From contig JAMPIV010008509.1 in NCBI GenBank assembly GCA_024509875.1, positions 992,001 through 1,056,000 on the forward strand: DNA of 64,000 nt, given 5' to 3'. This DNA comes from Oreohelix idahoensis. Lineage: Eukaryota; Mollusca; Gastropoda; Stylommatophora; Oreohelicidae. The position numbers and the translations under genes were made by a program. Shown here piece by piece: positions 58,726 to 64,000 of this stretch; within the stretch, counting starts at the first letter, position 1; each line of letters opens with the position of its first letter. Below the pieces are notes generated by a model. The model saw only the letters and a list, made by a program, of their open reading frames with translations. It was not told the origin of the DNA and searched no databases.

Positions 58726-59514
58726 GGGGGGGGGGATACTTGGTATATCCTTTTTTTTTTTACTTGTGGGGCTTGCAGGGGGGTAGGGGGATTTGAAAAC
58801 CTGCAGAAAATGGATATCAAAGTTTTGTTTTGGATTCATGCGTCAAACATGAATTATTGAAATATTAAATTGCAAGTTCACATTTATTACCTTAAAATAA
58901 CACACCCAATTGTGCCCAAAACATGAGAGCTAACAATTATCTCTCAATCATACATCACGATGGTCATGTAAAAATGAGCATGGTCATGAGTAAAATGAAA
59001 TGTTTGTCGTGAAACGAGTGTAAACCCACTTCTTTGTTAATACATATGCACAGCCAATCAACGAACAGTCTCTGAGCCAGAATAAATTACACGAAGTATA
59101 CGCCATCTTGTTCCCCCAAGATGGAGGCAGACAGAATAATTGGAAAAATAAAAGAGGAAAAACTTAAGCCCAAAATTTCCGGACGCGGTCACGGAATGTA
59201 CCAAACCGCATATAACCAATCAGCTTGTCGGCAGTAAAAATGTACCAAACCGCAGATAACCAATCAAAAGGTTTCCTTACACACTGGTATTTACCTGAGT
59301 TTACCTTTATAAACGGGCGCGTTTTATTCAAAATAACACACAACAACACGAAAGCCAGCTAGCGACCGACTGGAGAAGAGAAACTGTCAAGACTGATTTA
59401 TTGCTCACCTGCATTGACCGGGCAGACTTACTTCACTAGTCGAGTCAAAATCTGGCTTCTATAAATCTTAGAGGGTAGGTAAATTTACTAAAAAAAACAT
59501 GTAGGAAAATATGC
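58726..59514. other. Unrecognised stretch with a small duplication
   Basis: AATGTACCAAACCGCATATAACCAATCA occurs twice about 48 bp apart (about 59196 and 59243, one base different). Nothing else recognised. Confidence 0.5.
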
Positions 59515-60010
59515 CTACATCATATATAATGATTGTATTGTTTAGTATCATTTTATAATACATACACCTGTATACAATTAATGTATATCATGTATAAGGA
59601 TTATATTTTATGGAATCAGGTAAAATGATTGTCATTCCTGGTATGATTGCTGAAGACGATAACCAAATTGAAATATAACCTATCAGTCCATTTTAGGGCT
59701 TATATAACTCCAACCTGAAATATAACCTATCTCCAACCTGAAATATAACCAAACAGTCCTTGTTAGGACTATATATATAACACCAACCTGAATATAACCT
59801 ATGACTATATCCTGTATAATGATTGTATTTTATAGTATCATGCGTAATGATTGTGTATGACTGTTGAAGAAGGAAACCAGCAGAAAATAACTTACACTTG
59901 TATATATTTCATATAGGATTTTAGTTTTACTGTGAATGTATCAGGTATAATGATTATATCTTAGGGAATTAGGTATAATGATTGTATTTCCTGGTATGAC
60001 TCCAACCTAT
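59515..60010 (+). repeat. Degenerate interspersed repeat region
   Basis: Motifs TATAATGATTGTATTTTATA, CTGGTATGA and CCAACCTGAAATATAACC recur several times with irregular spacing, as in an old decayed tandem array. Confidence 0.6.
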
Positions 60011-60685
60011 GTAACCACAACAGTATTGTTTGGGTATATTTTACCAGCCAGTATAGCTCTTATCAGGGATGGCCTGGTATATTATAGGTGGAAGGAAACG
60101 GTTGTATCATACGGTGTACACATTATTGGATGTATTCATGTATTGAATTATCAGAAAGAATATTTTGCAAGTACACACCTGTCTTGTCTCGCTATTGCTA
60201 AAATCATACTGAGCCATGTTGTCATTCATCCTACATGCAGACACCTGAGACACGTTCACCTTATATACACTAGAAATAGGTGGGCTTGATGACAGAAATT
60301 AGCCCTATTTTTCCTTGTTACAGGTTTTACTCGTGGCATCCAACCTGAGGTCGTATGTTCGAGTCAATCCAGCTGCCTGGAACTTCACAGGAGCACAGTG
60401 ATTGCACCGGAGCTACATCCTTAGTCCCCCTCAGTCTTGGGTGGGCTAACGAAACGATCATCAGGGGGTCTTTGTGTGCAAGAAATTAAGGACAGAACTG
60501 TTTCAAGAGATGAGTACACATTAGTACCAGTTCCGTCGGCAATTGTGAGCATTTAACGGTCAAGGCAGAAAACGTGATTTAGCGTAGTAAGAGACAAGAT
60601 TAACAGCATAGCTGATAAATTGTATATATATACTTAATTAACAGCACAGCTAATATAAATTTGTTTCCTATAATTGGAAGACTTG

Positions 60686-60687
<2 letters not shown>
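60011..60687. other. Unrecognised spacer
   Basis: A 103-codon frame (59978-60289) has no known motif and starts inside the repeat region. A B-box-like TATGTTCGAGTCAATCC lies near 60356 without a clear box A. Confidence 0.35.
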
Positions 60688-60994
<307 letters not shown>

Positions 60995-61348
60995 CAAATC
61001 CATTGCATTCCATCTTCCAACATCCACCCTTCAGCATAAGAGTAGATAGTGTATATACTTAATAAATTATAAGGAAATTGTATTTGAACGACATGTCAAT
61101 TTTATAATTGTTAAGTGAAATCTGTTTCCTTGTTTTTAATATCACAGTTAGTTACACAGCGGGGTGGCATTTTATGACTGTCTCCACTCTACTAATTTTT
61201 CGAGATCAGATTATTCACAGCCGTAACTAATTTGTGATACCAGTAGTTCTCTCGTACACTGGGACTTCACCATTTTCCTGCCTAAATTCTATTTCTGTAT
61301 ATTCAGTACTATACTGATCCTTGAGCCTATAAAAACCTCACGCTACAC

Positions 61349-61366
61349 TGGGGGCTCGTTCCTGGG
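61349..61366 (+). promoter_or_regulatory. Primer-binding site, proline-tRNA type
   Basis: TGGGGGCTCGTTCCTGGGAT follows ...CGCTACA-C. The first 11 bases equal the proline-tRNA primer site well known from retroelements (TGGGGGCTCGT-CCGGGAT); the remainder is close. Reverse transcription would start here. Confidence 0.7.
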
Positions 61367-61639
61367 ATATTTCTATATATCTTGAGCCATACTTAGTCTA
61401 TTCATCTATCTACACTCTATCTTGTGCCACCTATAGATAACTAAAGAAGAAGAAGATTTTTGAAAAAAAAATCATAAATAGGATTTTTTATTGTTTTCTT
61501 AGGAGGAGTACCATTTAGTACTCAGTAAATAGTTGATGCTCACAAAGTTGCACGGAAATTATTTGTTCTTTTAAATTAATTAAGTTTAATTACAATAACA
61601 TGGATATAGTAAAATTACATACCCTCTCTAAGTAACGCC

Positions 61640-62430
61640 ATGGCTGATTTAATGAAGTTCAGAACTGCGATCATGCAGATGTGTAGGGGATTAAATATGA
61701 CAGGTGATGCTCTTGTTCAGTATGTCACAACAGAAGTGGACAAACACATGGATAGAAAGGAAGTTGCAAGTAGAAGCGTATAGAAAGAATTTCCGAACAG
61801 CTAAACTTCTTCCGGGGGAAAACTATCACCAATTCTCTGCTAGACTGGAAACTTATTTGGAAAAATGGAGTAGTTTAGGAAAATGTCAGGATCTGAAAGA
61901 AATGATAATGATGGAGCAAGTGAAAGAGTCCATGCCTCAAGAATTGAGGAAGTTTATCATGGAACAAAGAGCAGAGAAATTGGGAGATATTGTAACTATT
62001 GCTAAGAGATATCAAGCAGCTCAGGCAGAATTACAAGGAAATAAGAAAAAAGCAGGGGTGAAAACTTCAAATCATCACAAAACTATACCAAATATGAACA
62101 AAAAGACCATACCACAAGAAACAAACAAACATTTGATCAAAAAGACAAAAACCATCTAAGATCGGATAAGACACCTTACCGGAAGGAAGGAAAGTGGTGT
62201 AAAACGTGTCTAATGAGTAACCACAATACTGCGGACTGCAGAAGGAAGAATCCCCCTCATCATGCTGCATGTCTTACAACAGGGAAGCCGGGAAGGAAGG
62301 AACTGGCAGTAAGACAGAAAGACTTCCATCATCCCCCTGTCTGTGAGGAAGTGACCGTGAATGGCACTCAAGTACTGTGTTTATATGACACAGGATTGGA
62401 CTTTGATTCAGTAGTGCTCTTCTCTAGTGA
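61640..62430 (+). pseudogene. gag: gag, CCHC knuckle and protease, frameshifted
   Basis: ATG at 61640 starts MADLMKFRTAIMQMCRG. The frame shifts near 61760 into the segment VEAYRKNFRTAKLLPGENYH QF, which is typical of SCAN-like retroelement capsid. A second shift near 62100-62150, in A-rich sequence, leads to the nucleocapsid knuckle C-x2-C-x4-H-x4-C (CKTCLMSNHNTADC, at 62198). Protease follows with VLCLYDTGLDFDSVVL. A third shift at ~62405-62430 passes to the integrase frame. Unlike the element at 15 kb, this one keeps a standard CCHC knuckle. Confidence 0.75.
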
Positions 62431-63367
62431 GTCCTGACCAGATAACCACAGAAACTATGGAAATCAAAGGACCGATCAAGGGAGCAAAAACCATGACCCT
62501 ACCAATAGCCCGAATCAACATAAGATCTCGCTACGTGGAAGGAGAAATCAAAGCAGCAGTGATGGATGACCCTATTTACCCTTTGATTCTGTGGTGTAAG
62601 TATGTTTTCCTTGGAGAACCTATAAAACCTGTAGTTATGGCAACAGTCCAGACCAGGGAAAGCTCCAGGAAAATAGAGGAAAATCCTATCAATACTCATC
62701 CAGAAGAGATGAAAAAGGCTCAAGCAGCCGACAGCTCCTTGAAGCCTTGTTTTGGCAAATTACCTAAAGCACGTAACCCTCCAGAGAAAGGAGACTTTTA
62801 CACGAAGAATGACCAACTCTACAGAAAAGCTGGAACAGGCTCTAAAGGGCATGGACAGCTAGTAGTGCCAAAATCTTACAGGGATAAAGTGAGGACGCTA
62901 GGACATGCTATACCCTTCAGTGGACATATGGGAATAGGGGCCACTGGACAAAGGATAGCCTGTCACTACGTTTGGCCAGGAATCACAGAGGACATAAAGA
63001 GATATGTAAGATCCTGTCCAGAATGCCAAAGAGTAGCTCCTAAGCATAGGACTACACCAGCAACACTGGGAGAAATGCCCATTATGGGAACCCCTTTTGA
63101 ACGTGTTGCAGTGGATATTGTTGGACCCCTCACTAGGACCAAGAAAGAAAAATGCTTACATCTTAACCTTGGTTGATTACTTGCTCTATGTGGGGAGAAG
63201 CAGTGGCCATGTCAGCTATAGGTTCAAAGCATGTGGCAGAGGCCCTGTTGACAATATTCACCCGATTAGGTTTCCCGGTTCAGATATTGACTGAAAATGG
63301 ATCTCAGTTCAAGGGAAAGCTAACACAAGAAGTATTCAGAATATTTCAAGCCAGGCACTATCACTGT
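62427..63367 (+). pseudogene. Integrase zinc finger and partial core
   Basis: The first ~140 residues are linker (KKAQAADSSLKPCFGKLPKA; QLVVPKSYRDKVRTLGH). The HHCC finger follows (HAIPFSGH ... CPECQR, about 62908-63030), then the core: VAVDIVGPL with the first catalytic Asp. The frame slips in an A-run near 63145-63150 (YILTLVDY follows) and again near 63180. ILTENGSQF has Glu where Asp is usual. Sequence up to FQARHYHC is coherent, then the LINE interrupts; integrase-like sequence (SPYNAQGNGK) resumes at 63966 in a compatible frame, with the third catalytic residue just outside the window. Confidence 0.8.
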
Positions 63368-63965
63368 CATTAACAACAGAATGAATAAAGCGAGAACAGC
63401 CTTTGCTGTTCTCAACAACATTTGGAAGTCTTCCCAGTACAGCACAAACACTAAATTAAGACTGTATGAGAGCTGTGTACTTTCTGTGCTTCTCTATGGT
63501 GCGGAATGTTGGAGAGTAACAGAGAAGGAAATGTCGAAACTGTCCTCTTTCCACACAAACTGCCTAAGGAAAATTCTCCGAATCTTTTGGCCAAACACCA
63601 TCAGCAATCAAGAACTACTTATTCGGAGTAACCAGGAGGACATGCACACCATCATAGCTGGCAGACGCTGGAGTTGGGTTGGCCATGTCCTCAAAAGAGA
63701 CCCTGATACCATCACAAGAACAGCTATGCTATGGACCCCCGAGGGAAAGCGAAAGAGAGGCCGACCAAAAACAACTTGGCGGAGAACTGTGGAAGCTGAG
63801 ATGCAAAGAATGAACCACAGTTGGGGCACTGTACGAAGGATGGCCGCCGACCGAGCAAAGTGAAATCAATTTGTTGCTGCCCTACAAGACGCCACCAGGC
63901 GTGATAGCCGCTGACTGATTTGACGGTTGGCGGTTATGGATCAAAAAAGAGAAGACTATCACTGT
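63357..63965 (+). pseudogene. 5'-truncated LINE (family L1) inserted in integrase, 11-bp target duplication
   Basis: ACTATCACTGT at 63357-63367 and 63955-63965 bounds an insert of 587 bp. The frame 63381-63863 matches copy 1 of L1: NKARTAFAVLNNIWKSSQYS, YGAECWRVTEKEMSKL, SWVGHVLKRDPDTITRTAML, GRPKTTWRRTVEAEMQRMN. It keeps the frame where copy 1 has lost a base, but a Trp codon reads TGA at 63861-63863. The 3' end is GGATCAAAAAAGAGAAG with a short, impure tail. Confidence 0.92.
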
Positions 63966-64000
63966 AGTCCATACAATGCCCAAGGGAACGGTAAAATAGA

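Larger units (their letters stand above)
61349..64000 (+). mobile_element. Second gypsy element, 5' part, cut by the window end
   Basis: Primer-binding site, gag, zinc knuckle, protease and integrase follow one another on the plus strand, with no RT between protease and integrase. This again suggests the Gmr1-like order, with RT expected beyond 64000. It is damaged by several frameshifts and a LINE inserted in the integrase core. The 5' LTR should end at about 61347 (CGCTACA); a TATAAAA at 61328 lies in it. Its start is not identifiable. Confidence 0.75.

Overview
The window is eukaryotic, repeat-rich genomic DNA. I recognise no host gene, exon chain, rRNA or functional tRNA. Almost every supportable feature is a transposable-element copy, a relic of one, or a tandem repeat. 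Non-LTR retrotransposon (LINE) relics, Penelope-like sequence, tRNA-headed SINEs and Ty3/gypsy elements with integrase ahead of reverse transcriptase together suit an invertebrate animal. A mollusc or another lophotrochozoan is my best guess, but this is inference from element style, not from a marker gene.

Layout. 1-15 kb: a LINE 3' part at the left edge, a head-to-head SINE pair inside one 14-bp target duplication, scattered old LINE and Tc1/mariner relics, and a possible LTR with primer-binding site near 13.1-13.6 kb. 15.0-24.4 kb: the main element, a Ty3/gypsy retrotransposon with two nearly identical direct repeats of about 1.36 kb and a gag-pol whose domain order is protease, integrase, reverse transcriptase, RNase H. 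That order is typical of Ty1/copia and of the Gmr1-like branch of Ty3/gypsy. 25-45 kb: a dense mosaic of 5'-truncated LINEs with visible target duplications, a twin-primed LINE, two SINE families, a 1-kb ATC array, 25-bp and 47-bp minisatellites, (AT)n tracts hit by later insertions, a small terminal-inverted-repeat element, and a Penelope-like GIY-YIG endonuclease remnant flanked by inverted arms, one of which took two tandem insertions. 45-60 kb: mostly unrecognised sequence with low-complexity tracts, a 32-bp minisatellite and a few LINE/SINE fragments. 60.7-64 kb: a long AT/GT microsatellite, then the 5' part of a second gypsy element (proline-type primer-binding site, gag with CCHC knuckle, protease, integrase) interrupted by a LINE with an 11-bp target duplication and cut off by the window end.

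How the parts relate. Full-length LINEs are absent; what remains are 3' ends made by target-primed reverse transcription. Four insertions have clear non-trivial duplications (12.4, 25.8, 63.4 kb and the SINE pair at 1.4 kb). Several elements are nested (LINE in a minisatellite, LINE in integrase, LINE-tailed units in a Penelope arm), giving a relative order of events. The main gypsy element looks young: by eye its two repeats differ by one substitution and two homopolymer indels.
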